From positions 124,001 to 188,000 of the forward strand of contig NZ_JBJHBQ010000007.1 of the NCBI RefSeq assembly GCF_050485565.1: a stretch of 64,000 nt of DNA. Direction: 5' to 3'. Below are positions 16,645-24,933 of the stretch, one piece after another. Positions within the stretch are counted from its first letter, which is position 1, and each line of letters opens with the position of its first letter. The translations under genes and the position numbers were made by a program. A model generated the notes under the pieces. That model did not search any database. It was not told where the DNA came from and saw only the letters and a program-made list of their open reading frames with translations. This DNA comes from Glycocaulis sp050485565 (GTDB lineage: Bacteria > Pseudomonadota > Alphaproteobacteria > Caulobacterales > Maricaulaceae).

Positions 16645-18684
16645 TCAGGCCGCGCGCACACCTTCCAGGAAGCGGGCGACGGCGCCGCGCAGCGTGCCGG
16701 CTTCCTGTGTCAGGCCATGCGAGGCTTCGTTCACCTGCGCTGCGCACTGGCCGGTTTCCGACGCCGCAGCGTCCACACCCTGAATGGCCTGCGAGACGCG
16801 GCGCGTACCGCCAGCGGCTTCCTGCGCCGAGCGCGTGATTTCCTCGGCCGCGGCGCGCTGTTCTTCCATGGCGGCGGCGATGGCGGTGGAAATCTCGTTC
16901 ATCTCACCGATGACCGTGCCGATGGCGGTGATGGCGCTGACGGCCTTGCCGGTCGCGCTTTGAATGCCATTGACCTGTTCGGAGATGGACCCCGTGGCCC
17001 GCGCGGTCTGCTCGGCCAGCGTCTTCACTTCGGAAGCCACCACCGCAAACCCCTTGCCCGCCTCACCCGCACGCGCGGCCTCGATCGTCGCGTTGAGGGC
17101 CAGAAGATTGGTCTTCTCGGCAATCTCGTTAATCAGGCGCACCACACCGTCAATCCGGCCTGCCGCTTCGCTGAGTGCGGTCACATCAGCGCTGGCACCG
17201 GAGACTTCATCAGCGGCGCTGCGCGCAATGGTGGAGGAGCGCGAAATCTGCTGGGCGATCTCGGCAATCGAGGAGGTCATTTCCTCAGCAGCAGCCGCGA
17301 CCGTATCGACATTCTGGGCTGCCAGCACACCGGCCTCGTTGACCTCGGCGGTCTGACCGGCCGCGCTGTGCGAGCTTTCGGTGAGCGCATTGGCGGCCAT
17401 TTCCATTTCGCCCGCTGCGCGCGACACCTCTTCCAGGGCCCGGCTGGAGGTCGACTCAAACTCCTGCACCAGCGCCTCGATGGCCTTCGTGCGCTGTTCC
17501 CTCGCAGCACGCTCCGCCTCGCTCTGGCTGGCCAGACGCACCCGTTCGATCTCGTTCTCGCGCAGAACGGCAACCGCGCGGGCCATATCGGCGATTTCGT
17601 CCTGGGCATTATCGTCCAGCGCCTGGCTGGTATCGCCAGATGCCAGGGCGGTGGTGGTGCGCGAGATCCGCGTCAGGCGGTTGAGCAGGTTGTTGTTGAC
17701 GTAAATCCACCCGATCAACCCGGCAATGACGACCGCGCCGATCGCCATCACGATCAGCAATATCTGTCCGGACAGAACGGCGGTGAAACCATTGGCACGC
17801 GCAGCCGCTGCCATGGCGTTGGCCTGTGCGACCACCTGCTCGACTTCGGCAGCCAGCATGGCATGTGCAATACGGGCATCTTCCACCGCGTCGGTGGCGG
17901 CGATTTCCGCTTCAATCTCCGAACGGCGCAGCGCAAAAACCCCTTGCGGGCCTTCGCCGCGTGAGACAAGTGCCTCCGCCGAGCGCGTCACCTCTGCGCT
18001 GGCCGCATCCCCGAGAATGGCAAGATTGACCAGCAGCTCATCCATCGCGAGCTCGAAGCGGCCCTCGACATCAGCGACTTCGCCCGCCGACATGGCGCCA
18101 TCAAGCTCGGCATACTGGGTAAGTATCAGATTCAGATCGACCATGATGCGCAGGAAGGTTTCCAGCTCCGCCTGACCAGCATTTTCCAGCCCGGCTTCCA
18201 GCGCGGCAACGGCCTGCGCACGTTCGCTGATGGCTGCGGAAATGGCGTTCAGACGCGCATTGCGCGCTTCAAGATTTGCCGCCGTGGGCCCGTTAGCCGC
18301 TTCAATACCGGCGGCCAGATCATCCAGCAGCGCCGTCAGACTGGCGGTACGTGCCGCACTCAGCCCGGCTTCAGACAGCGCAGACACCGCAACGCGCGCA
18401 CCGTCATAGAGTGTCTGCAGGCGCGTCTCGGACGCCGTCATATCAACCGTGTCGGACGAGCGTGCAAAGGCGGCCAGCTCGCCTGTTATCGCACTGCTGG
18501 CAGCGTCGAGCGCACCCGCCGCGCTTGCCATGGGGGCTGCCTCATCAACAACTTCACTCAGGGCGCCGCGTGTACTCTGCAGGGCGATGACACCGGCCAG
18601 CGCAGCTGCAACTCCCAAAAGCGCCACTAGGGCAAACGCCCCGATCAATCGCGTCTGCACCGAGTGAAGATTGAGTTGCATCAT
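16645..18684 (-). CDS. Methyl-accepting chemotaxis protein
   Basis: A 679-residue chemoreceptor. Two membrane helices lie at about 11-33 and 308-331, flanking a roughly 270-residue all-helical periplasmic sensor whose size fits the helical bimodular (HBM) type. HAMP follows (about 332-385). The signalling tip is at about 530-565 (INEIAEKTNLLALNATIEAA, GKGFAVVASEVKTLAEQTARATGSI). The C-terminus (RFLEGVRAA) lacks a CheR-binding pentapeptide. Two adjacent ATGs (18684, 18681) follow GGGAG; spacing favours the second slightly. No che genes are near, so it is an orphan receptor. Ligand unknown. Confidence 0.92.
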   Translation of the reverse strand: MMQLNLHSVQTRLIGAFALVALLGVAAALAGVIALQSTRGALSEVVDEAAPMASAAGALDAASSAITGELAAFARSSDTVDMTASETRLQTLYDGARVAVSALSEAGLSAARTASLTALLDDLAAGIEAANGPTAANLEARNARLNAISAAISERAQAVAALEAGLENAGQAELETFLRIMVDLNLILTQYAELDGAMSAGEVADVEGRFELAMDELLVNLAILGDAASAEVTRSAEALVSRGEGPQGVFALRRSEIEAEIAATDAVEDARIAHAMLAAEVEQVVAQANAMAAAARANGFTAVLSGQILLIVMAIGAVVIAGLIGWIYVNNNLLNRLTRISRTTTALASGDTSQALDDNAQDEIADMARAVAVLRENEIERVRLASQSEAERAAREQRTKAIEALVQEFESTSSRALEEVSRAAGEMEMAANALTESSHSAAGQTAEVNEAGVLAAQNVDTVAAAAEEMTSSIAEIAQQISRSSTIARSAADEVSGASADVTALSEAAGRIDGVVRLINEIAEKTNLLALNATIEAARAGEAGKGFAVVASEVKTLAEQTARATGSISEQVNGIQSATGKAVSAITAIGTVIGEMNEISTAIAAAMEEQRAAAEEITRSAQEAAGGTRRVSQAIQGVDAAASETGQCAAQVNEASHGLTQEAGTLRGAVARFLEGVRAA

Positions 18685-18720
18685 TAGTCTCCCGTTAGGG
18701 TTAACGCCCAGGGCGCGAAT

Positions 18721-18755
18721 AAAGGCGGCCGGGAATCACCCCTGACGCCGCCTTT
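18721..18755 (-). terminator. Probable intrinsic terminator after the TonB-C protein gene
   Basis: AAAGGCGGC (18721-18729) and GCCGCCTTT (18747-18755) form a nine-base stem with a 17-base loop. On the minus strand the stem ends in CCGCCTTTATT, a short T-rich tail, 13 bases past the stop at 18768. It separates that gene from the chemoreceptor gene at 18684. Confidence 0.5.
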
Positions 18756-18767
18756 TCGTCTTAGACC

Positions 18768-19100
18768 CTAGCCTGCAAACGCAAAGTTAAAGACCTGTTC
18801 CACGCCTTCGGTCACTTCGTCGGCGGGCGCATACTGCCATTGCTCAAGCGCACGCAGCACGGCGCGGTCAAAAACGCCGGCCGGCGTCGCTTCGACGATT
18901 TCCACGTCAGCCACTTCACCGGACTCGGTGACATTGTAGCGAACGGAAACCGCGCCTTCGAGATTGCGGCGCTCGGCGCCACGCGGATATTCGGGAGCCA
19001 CAACACGAACCGTCTCGCGGTCATTCATCGCCATTGCCGGAGCAACAAACAGACCCGAAGCCAGTACAGCGGCCATGCATACAGATTTCACGATTTTCAT
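18768..19100 (-). CDS. Periplasmic TonB C-terminal-domain protein
   Basis: A 110-residue protein: a cleavable signal peptide (MKIVKSVCMAAVLASGLF, cut near AMA) followed directly by a TonB C-terminal domain. The domain has the usual PEYPRGAERRNLEGAVSVRY start, V-x-V-E-A-T-P-x-G-V-F-D-x-A-V middle and ALEQWQYAP end. It lacks the proline-rich spacer and membrane anchor of a true energy transducer, so it is a free periplasmic version. The ATG at 19100 is preferred over a TTG four codons earlier. Partner unknown. Confidence 0.82.
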   Translation of the reverse strand: MKIVKSVCMAAVLASGLFVAPAMAMNDRETVRVVAPEYPRGAERRNLEGAVSVRYNVTESGEVADVEIVEATPAGVFDRAVLRALEQWQYAPADEVTEGVEQVFNFAFAG

Positions 19101-19227
19101 GATTTCACCCAACCCGTTAGTAAGCCGCTTGCGTGCAGCTTTTGATGAACACCCAGCCAGATCTTACGTCCGGCATGAAGGGTTCTAACAGGAAGGGGTT
19201 TCTGTCTGTTTAACCGCCCAGCCGAAA

Positions 19228-19242
19228 ATGCACCGGGTGCAT
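19228..19242. repeat. 15-bp palindrome ATGCACC-G-GGTGCAT
   Basis: A perfect odd-length palindrome six bases beyond the stop of the gene at 19248. No T-run follows; it could be a small mRNA-end hairpin or a binding site for the downstream promoter at 19100. Confidence 0.3.
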
Positions 19243-19247
19243 CAACG

Positions 19248-20072
19248 CTATTGCAGCTCTTCGGCCGCATGGCGCGCGGCCAGCGCCTCACCATCGGTCC
19301 GGGCGCTTTCGGCAGCTGTCTGGAACAGGGCAGAGGCCGCTGCGGTATCGCCTTGTGCAGCCCGCAGGCGGGCAAGACCAAGCGCAGCGCCATAATGACC
19401 GGGCTCAAAGGCCAGCACCCGCTCATACAGCGTGATCGCGTCCGCCGTGCTGTCTGAACCGGCCAGACAATCTGCGTGGGACGACATGGCGTTAAGGTCC
19501 CACGGCGTGTCTTCCAGCCGCGAGGCGCTCTGGGCGCAAGCCTCGCCGCTGGCGGCCAGAGCCGTCGGGCGCGCAGCAGAGGAAGGAGCTGTGTCACCAT
19601 CTGGCCCTGTGGCATCCGGCGCGGGTTGCGTCTGGGCTGACGGGGCAGGACCAGCCTGATCTGGCGTCCGGCTGGTGCCAGCGCTGGCCACAGGGCGCAG
19701 CGGAGCCGCGCCAAGCACTACCCCCTCCAGCGCCACCAGAACGCCGCCTTCGCCCAGAAAAGCCTGCGCCTCGCCCCACTCACCCTCAAGGCGGATAGTG
19801 CAACCACCGTCCGCGCCCGGCCCGGTCTGCAGGCGGGTTACCGGGCGGCCAGCGGGCGGCAGTATCTCGCGCGCCTCGCAGGCAAAGCCGTCCAGCACGA
19901 CATCAAGCCTGCCATCACTGCCCGTCGCTGCCAGCGCTAAAGGCTGGGCGTCGAGCGCCAGCCATATATCTGCCGAGCCTGCCTGAACGTTTGTCAGATA
20001 GGCATCAACCAGCCCCGAACGCTCCGGTTCGGGCGATATCTGGGCAAGAAGGGTGAGGACCAGGATCAACAT
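19248..20072 (-). CDS. TPR-containing periplasmic protein of unknown function
   Basis: A 274-residue protein. The first residues (MLILVLTLLAQ) are a short hydrophobic export-like segment. Residues about 12-120 are beta-rich, about 125-180 a low-complexity Pro/Ala/Thr/Gly linker, and about 185-274 helical with two or three TPR-like repeats (ADAITLYERVLAFEPGHYGAALGLARLRAAQGDTAAASALFQTA, given here as a description of the repeat region at about 213-255). No enzyme motif is visible. It follows the lipoprotein gene at 20114 by 41 bases in the same direction and may share its transcript. Confidence 0.65.
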   Translation of the reverse strand: MLILVLTLLAQISPEPERSGLVDAYLTNVQAGSADIWLALDAQPLALAATGSDGRLDVVLDGFACEAREILPPAGRPVTRLQTGPGADGGCTIRLEGEWGEAQAFLGEGGVLVALEGVVLGAAPLRPVASAGTSRTPDQAGPAPSAQTQPAPDATGPDGDTAPSSAARPTALAASGEACAQSASRLEDTPWDLNAMSSHADCLAGSDSTADAITLYERVLAFEPGHYGAALGLARLRAAQGDTAAASALFQTAAESARTDGEALAARHAAEELQ

Positions 20073-20113
20073 GGCCGCGAAAATGGCGTGAGTCGCACGC
20101 GATGTGCGAGATT

Positions 20114-20971
20114 TCAGCCGATAGGCGTCACGGCGCAGGCATCATGCGCAAGAGCGCCGAGCGTGCGCCCGTCTGCATCGCGTACGCGCTCATAGAGGAA
20201 ACACCCCTCACCCGCTTCGGGCATGCGGCCCGGCAGATAGAAGGGATCGCCTTCCCCCGGCAGGGCCGGTTCCAGGTCCGACACGGCACGCCAGCGCACG
20301 CCCTGACCGGTATGGGTGCAGTCAAACCGGCCATTGCCGGGATATTCAAAACGCACGGTCTGGCTGTCACCATCCCGGTAGGCAAGGCTCACCCGGCGGT
20401 CGCCAGCCCCGCGCACATGGGCGAGCGAGGACACCGCGCTGTCCGCGCGGCACGCCTCGATAGCGGGCAGGAACTCGCCAATCTCATGCGTCCAGAGCGG
20501 ATAGGGGCCGGTCTCGCGCGCGCAGCCCTCATAGGACCGTCCGCCTATCTCCAGCGCCGCAAAATGACCGTAACGCATATCCCCGATGGCGCAGGGACCT
20601 GGCTGCAAAATGAGCGTCACATCACCATCCCGGCTCATACCGCCTTCAAAGCGGCGCACGCCGCCAGCAAGCCAGGGCTCGGCCATGTCAAAAGCGGGAC
20701 TAAGGAGCCCGGCGGCACCCGCCATATGGATGATGGTACTGATGTCCACCCCGCCGCCAGGGCCTTCATGAAATGTCAGCTCCAGCGAGAAGCCATCCCC
20801 TTCGGCGATATAGCCGGAAAGTTCAGGCCGGGACGGTTCGCGCGGGGTGAAGTCTGCGGGCGCAGGCGCAGCGGAGAAACCGCTCGCCAGCCCGCCGGAC
20901 GTGGTGGGGGCGCAGGCCGCAAGGCCAGCCATAAGGCTGGCAAGCCCTGCAATCAGCCAAGCTGTACGCAT
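20114..20971 (-). CDS. Hypothetical lipoprotein
   Basis: A 285-residue protein with signal peptide MRTAWLIAGLASLMAGLAAC whose last residues form the lipobox (LAAC), so it is probably an outer-membrane or periplasmic lipoprotein. The mature part has scattered cysteines (in GPCAIGD, YEGCARE, EACRAD, FDCTHT, EGCFLYER) that could form disulfides. I do not recognise the family. The start at 20971 is set by the signal peptide and a GAGGGGG ribosome site; an upstream in-frame extension is rejected. It lies 26 bases downstream of the thiolase gene. Confidence 0.65.
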   Translation of the reverse strand: MRTAWLIAGLASLMAGLAACAPTTSGGLASGFSAAPAPADFTPREPSRPELSGYIAEGDGFSLELTFHEGPGGGVDISTIIHMAGAAGLLSPAFDMAEPWLAGGVRRFEGGMSRDGDVTLILQPGPCAIGDMRYGHFAALEIGGRSYEGCARETGPYPLWTHEIGEFLPAIEACRADSAVSSLAHVRGAGDRRVSLAYRDGDSQTVRFEYPGNGRFDCTHTGQGVRWRAVSDLEPALPGEGDPFYLPGRMPEAGEGCFLYERVRDADGRTLGALAHDACAVTPIG

Positions 20972-20997
20972 ATGCGCCCCCTCACCACCAGTTCGGC

Positions 20998-22200
20998 CTA
21001 GTATACCTCGAACAGGCCCGCCGCGCCCATACCGCCACCAACACACATGGTGATGACGACGTATTTGACGCCCCGGCGCTTGCCCTCGATCAGGGCATGG
21101 CCAACCATACGCGCACCGCTCATGCCATAGGGGTGGCCGATGGAGATGGCCCCGCCATTGACGTTCAGCCGGTCATTCGGGATGCCCAGCTTGTCGCGGC
21201 AATAGAGCACCTGCACGGCGAAAGCTTCATTGAGCTCCCACAGGCCGATATCGTCCATTTTCAGGCCATTGGCTTTGAGCAGCTTCGGCACGGCATAGAC
21301 CGGACCAATGCCCATCTCGTCCGGATCAAGACCCGCCACGGCAATGCCGCGATAGGCGCCGAGCGGGGTCAGGCCCCGGCGCTCGGCTTCTTTCGCTTCC
21401 ATCAGCACGCTGGCCGATGCGCCATCAGAAAGCTGGGAGGCGTTACCGGCGGTGATGAACTTGCCTTCCTTAACCTTCTGGCCGTTCGCGTGAACGGTGC
21501 GAAGGCCCTGCAGCCCTTCCAGCGTGGTGTCGGCGCGGTTGCCTTCGTCTTTCTCCAGCTTCGTATCGACGATGGAGATCTGGCCGGCGGCCTTGTCCAT
21601 CACGCCCATCTTGGAGGCGAGCGGGACGATCTCGTCATCGAACTTGCCGGCGGCCTGAGCCGCAGCCGTGCGCTGCTGGGACTGAAGCGCGTACTCGTCC
21701 TGCGCGTCGCGCGAGACCTTGTAGCGCTCGGCCACGATCTCGGCGGTTTCCAGCATGGACATGTAGAGGTCCGGCCGGTGCTCATTGATCCACGGATCAA
21801 ACGCGCGGTGGATATTCATGTGCTCGTTCTGGACCAGCGAGATGGACTCAAGACCACCGCCGACCGTGACCGTCATCCCGTCAGAGATGATCTGCTTGGC
21901 CGCGATCGAGATCGCCATCAGGCCGGAGGCGCACTGGCGGTCCACCGTCTGGCCGGACACGCTGGTGGGCAGCCCGCCGCGGATGAGGCACTGGCGCGCC
22001 GTGTTCTGGAAGGTGGAGCCCTGCTGCATGGCAGCGCCCATCACCACATCGTCGATTTCCTTGGGATCAACGCCGGAGCGCTTCACCGCCTCGGCGATGA
22101 CATGGCCGCCCAGCTCCTGGGCCTGTGTATTGTTGAAGGCGCCGCGATAGGCGCGGCCAATGGGTGTACGCGCAGTCGATACGATGACGGCTTCACGCAT
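20998..22200 (-). CDS. Acetyl-CoA acyltransferase (thiolase)
   Basis: A 400-residue thiolase that cleaves 3-ketoacyl-CoA with CoA to acetyl-CoA (or condenses in reverse). The nucleophilic Cys is in VDRQCASGLMAIS (Cys about 89), the catalytic His in GGAISIGHPYGMSGARM (about 350-366), and the second Cys in TMCVGGGMGAAGLFE (about 382-396). Length and motifs are standard for the degradative (FadA-like) class. It follows the SDR at 22228 by 27 bases and so completes a dehydrogenase-thiolase pair, the last two beta-oxidation steps. Confidence 0.93.
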   Translation of the reverse strand: MREAVIVSTARTPIGRAYRGAFNNTQAQELGGHVIAEAVKRSGVDPKEIDDVVMGAAMQQGSTFQNTARQCLIRGGLPTSVSGQTVDRQCASGLMAISIAAKQIISDGMTVTVGGGLESISLVQNEHMNIHRAFDPWINEHRPDLYMSMLETAEIVAERYKVSRDAQDEYALQSQQRTAAAQAAGKFDDEIVPLASKMGVMDKAAGQISIVDTKLEKDEGNRADTTLEGLQGLRTVHANGQKVKEGKFITAGNASQLSDGASASVLMEAKEAERRGLTPLGAYRGIAVAGLDPDEMGIGPVYAVPKLLKANGLKMDDIGLWELNEAFAVQVLYCRDKLGIPNDRLNVNGGAISIGHPYGMSGARMVGHALIEGKRRGVKYVVITMCVGGGMGAAGLFEVY

Positions 22201-22227
22201 GATATGTCTCCTCCGGATCGCGTCGGT

Positions 22228-23151
22228 CTAGCCGAGCTTTACGCCAGCAGCTTCAGCCGCCTTGGCAATGAATTTCATGGTCTGCTGTCCGCCCTGTTCA
22301 TAGGGCTCCTGCCCCTTGGCGTCGAGAATTTGCGCAAAATGCTTTGCGACATTTTCCGGCGTCTGTTCTGCCGGGGGCAGGAAGATGCCGTCCGTCTCAT
22401 AGATCCGCGTGGCGGCATACCCGCCAGCCCCGGCGCACAGCACGGTGCGGCTCGGCGCGTCCTCGCTGACCAGATAGACGAGGCCCGCCGTCACGCTCTC
22501 CACCGTCATCAGCTTGAGCGCTTCTTCGGGGATCAGGCCCTCGGTCATGCGGGTGCGGGCGGTAGGCGAGAGCGCATTGACGCGGATATTGTTCTTCGCG
22601 CCTTCCAGATGCAGCACGTTCATGAAGCCAACCAGGCCCATCTTCGCCGCGCCATAGTTGGACTGGCCGAAATTGCCGTAAATGCCGGACGACGAGCTGG
22701 TCATCACCACGCGGCCATAATTGGCCTCGCGCATGATGTCCCACACCGCCTTGGTGCAGGTCGCCGCGCCCATGACGTGGACGTCCAGAACCGCCCGGAA
22801 ATCCTCAAGGCTCATCTTGGCGAAGCTCTTGTCGCGGAGAATGCCGGCATTGTTCACCAGGATATCGACCCGGCCCCATGTCTTCATGGTGCTGTCGACC
22901 ATGTCGGCGACTTCATCGGCCTTGGTGACATTCGCGCCGTGCGCGATGGCTTCACCGCCCGCAGCCTCGATCTCGTTGACGACGGCCTGCGCCGCGCTGA
23001 TCGAACCGCCCGTGCCATCGACCGCGCCGCCCAGATCATTGACGACGACTTTCGCCCCGCGCGCGGCCAGTGCCAGCGCATGGGAGCGGCCAAGGCCCGC
23101 ACCTGCACCCGTGACAATGGCCACGCGGCCATCAAACCGGATATCGCTCAT
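22228..23151 (-). CDS. SDR-family 3-hydroxyacyl-CoA-type dehydrogenase
   Basis: A 307-residue short-chain dehydrogenase with TGAGAGLGRSHAL (about 15-27), NNAGILRDKSFAKM (about 95-108) and catalytic SSSGIYGNFGQSNYGAAKMG (about 150-169). It has an extra C-terminal tail (about 258-307) after the Rossmann domain. Close relatives form the dehydrogenase part of multifunctional enzyme 2 in fatty-acyl-CoA breakdown. It is placed directly before thiolase, fitting 3-hydroxyacyl-CoA oxidation. It shares long matching stretches with the SDR at 7648, so the two are paralogues. Confidence 0.9.
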   Translation of the reverse strand: MSDIRFDGRVAIVTGAGAGLGRSHALALAARGAKVVVNDLGGAVDGTGGSISAAQAVVNEIEAAGGEAIAHGANVTKADEVADMVDSTMKTWGRVDILVNNAGILRDKSFAKMSLEDFRAVLDVHVMGAATCTKAVWDIMREANYGRVVMTSSSSGIYGNFGQSNYGAAKMGLVGFMNVLHLEGAKNNIRVNALSPTARTRMTEGLIPEEALKLMTVESVTAGLVYLVSEDAPSRTVLCAGAGGYAATRIYETDGIFLPPAEQTPENVAKHFAQILDAKGQEPYEQGGQQTMKFIAKAAEAAGVKLG

Positions 23152-23185
23152 GGATTATCTTCCCCTGATTGTATTTGCAGCTTTG

Positions 23186-23204
23186 GCTCCGGCAATGCCG
23201 GAGC
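23186..23204. repeat. Perfect hairpin GCTCCGGC-AAT-GCCGGAGC
   Basis: An eight-base stem with a three-base loop in the 147-base gap between the crotonase gene and the SDR gene. No T-run follows on either strand, so it may stabilise or partly terminate the transcript rather than end it. Confidence 0.35.
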
Positions 23205-23298
23205 GGTTATTGCTGGCGGGTATACTCCGCCTTTTTATTCTGGCGAAGCGAAGCGCTTTTCTTGCTGCAATGCAACAGGGAATGGACGCGAGGGACTT

Positions 23299-24081
23299 CT
23301 ACCCCTTGCCGAACTTCGGGCTGCGCTTTTCCAGAAAGGCCCGGTAGCCCTCCTGAAAGTCCGCGCTTTTAAACGCCTCCAGAAAGAGCGCGCGCGTTGC
23401 ATCGTCGTCCTCGCTCTGCCCGGCTTCAACGAGCGCGATAAGCTGCTTGGTGATTTTCGCCGAATTGGGCGAGGTCGCGGCCAGCATGTTGGCGTAGGTC
23501 TCCACCTCGCCGGCCAGACGGTCCACCGGCACCAGCCGGTTGATGAGGCCGGTGGAGAGCGCTTCGGAACCATCCAGCAGCCGCCCGGAGAACAGCATGT
23601 CCTTGGCGGTGGGAACACCCACAGCCCGGATGAGGCGCGCGGTATCGTTCAGCGTGTAGACCAGCCCCAGCTTGCCGGGCGTGATGCCAAAGCGCGAGCC
23701 TTCAGCGGCAAAGCGCATGTCACAGGCGAGCGCGAGGCCGCAGCCGCCACCCACACACGCCCCCTCGATCATCGCCAGCGTCGGGCGCGGGAAAGCGGCA
23801 AGGCCATCAAGCGCCGCCGCAATACTGCGCGAGTAAGCCTCTGCCCGCTCCGGCGTGGCGTACACCTCTTCAAACTCGGAGATATCCGCCCCGGCGGCAA
23901 AACTGCCCCCGGACCCGCTGACCACCAGCAGGCGCACCGCGTCATGGGTCAGCGCCCGCTCCAGCAGAACCGGAATAGCGCCCCACATCGCCCCGTTGAG
24001 CGCATTGCGCTTGTCGGGCCGGTTGAGGATGAGGTGGGCGGTGGCGCCGCGCACCTCCAGCCGGATCGGATCAGATTGCAT
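23299..24081 (-). CDS. Enoyl-CoA hydratase/isomerase family protein lacking usual catalytic Glu
   Basis: A 260-residue crotonase-fold protein. The CoA-binding and oxyanion regions are normal (GGSFAAGADISEFE, about 58-71; GACVGGGCGLALACD, about 102-116). The two glutamates of classical hydratases, in GGGCELA and QPEI, are Gly here (GGGCGLA; TPGK in FGITPGKLGLVYTL). It therefore may not hydrate enoyl-CoA by the textbook mechanism; isomerase, hydrolase or other crotonase chemistry is possible. It sits 147 bases upstream of the SDR and thiolase genes in the same direction, so an acyl-CoA substrate is likely. Confidence 0.85.
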   Translation of the reverse strand: MQSDPIRLEVRGATAHLILNRPDKRNALNGAMWGAIPVLLERALTHDAVRLLVVSGSGGSFAAGADISEFEEVYATPERAEAYSRSIAAALDGLAAFPRPTLAMIEGACVGGGCGLALACDMRFAAEGSRFGITPGKLGLVYTLNDTARLIRAVGVPTAKDMLFSGRLLDGSEALSTGLINRLVPVDRLAGEVETYANMLAATSPNSAKITKQLIALVEAGQSEDDDATRALFLEAFKSADFQEGYRAFLEKRSPKFGKG

Positions 24082-24273
24082 CGGTAAAGCCTTGCTGCTG
24101 CCGACCCAATAACCGCACCACTGTGACCCGGCAATGTTTCGCCCGCCGCAAACACCGCTTTTTCACATAGCGGCAATGCCGCGATGAGGGGGTGGCGGCC
24201 CTTGCGCCATTGGTACCAAACGCGTAGTGGCAGGCGCGTCGTATCACCCCCAGCCAGGGACGCCGCCAGGGCC

Positions 24274-24918
24274 ATGGAACTTGAATTCTTCAGCCGGTTC
24301 ATCGCCGCGCTTTTCGCGATGATCAACCCGCTTGCCGCCATGCCGGTCTTTCTGTCCCTGACGGCCGGAAACACACCGCAGGCACAACGCAAAATGGCCA
24401 TTCAGGCGGCGATTGCCACCGTGATCGCCTGCTTTGCCATCGCGATTGCGGGCAAGTTTGTGCTGGGCCTGTTCGGCATCGGAATCGACAGTTTCCGCAT
24501 TGCGGGTGGCATTCTGCTCTTCACCATTGCGCTGACGATGATTTCCGGCGCGCGCCACACCTCCAGCGCAGGCACAGAGCGCGAGCGCGCCACGCAGGAG
24601 AATATCGACAATCCGGCGATCTATCCCTTCACCATCCCGATGACGGTCGGCCCCGGCACGATCACCACGCTCATCATCTTCTCCGAGCAGGCGTCCACCA
24701 GCCCGGTAAAGATGGGGGTTTTCGCCGCCGTCGTGCTGATCGTGGTCGGCCTGCTGCTGGCAGCCCTGCTGGTCGCGCCCTTCCTTGACCGGATGGTCTC
24801 GCACAGCGCGCGCACGGTCTCCATCCGGATCATGGGGATCATCCTGGCCGCGCTGGCGGTCGAGTTCGTCATTACCGGCCTTCGCGGCTCCGGCCTGATC
24901 GCGCTGAACGGGATGTAG
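24274..24918 (+). CDS. MarC family integral membrane protein
   Basis: A 214-residue inner-membrane protein with about six hydrophobic helices. Family marks are the N-terminal FIAALFAMINPLAAMPVFLSL (about 7-27, abbreviated region) and the central NPAIYPFTIPMTVGPGTI (about 111-128). MarC was named from the multiple-antibiotic-resistance locus, but its function is not established. The start at 24274 (MELEFFSRF) fits family length; upstream in-frame sequence is not hydrophobic or conserved in style. It converges on the kinase/decarboxylase gene with an 8-base gap inside a perfect palindrome. Confidence 0.88.
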   Translation: MELEFFSRFIAALFAMINPLAAMPVFLSLTAGNTPQAQRKMAIQAAIATVIACFAIAIAGKFVLGLFGIGIDSFRIAGGILLFTIALTMISGARHTSSAGTERERATQENIDNPAIYPFTIPMTVGPGTITTLIIFSEQASTSPVKMGVFAAVVLIVVGLLLAALLVAPFLDRMVSHSARTVSIRIMGIILAALAVEFVITGLRGSGLIALNGM

Positions 24919-24933
24919 GCGAACGCCTACATC
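24912..24933. terminator. Perfect palindrome across two convergent stop codons
   Basis: GATGTAGGCG (24912-24921), AA, CGCCTACATC (24924-24933): a perfect 10-base inverted repeat. It contains the TAG stop of marC (24916-24918) and the TAG stop of the opposing kinase/decarboxylase gene (24927-24929), both preceded by ATG. A bidirectional transcript-end hairpin is the simplest reading, though no T-run is present. Confidence 0.5.

Noticed and set aside
23186..23204. Intrinsic terminator between crotonase and SDR genes
   Set aside because: Perfect stem but no T-run on either strand, so kept only as a hairpin.
21097..24087. Open frame of 996 codons on the plus strand
   Set aside because: It is antisense to thiolase, SDR and crotonase genes with clear motifs; its composition (His/Arg/Gly-rich, no domain) is typical of GC-rich shadow frames.
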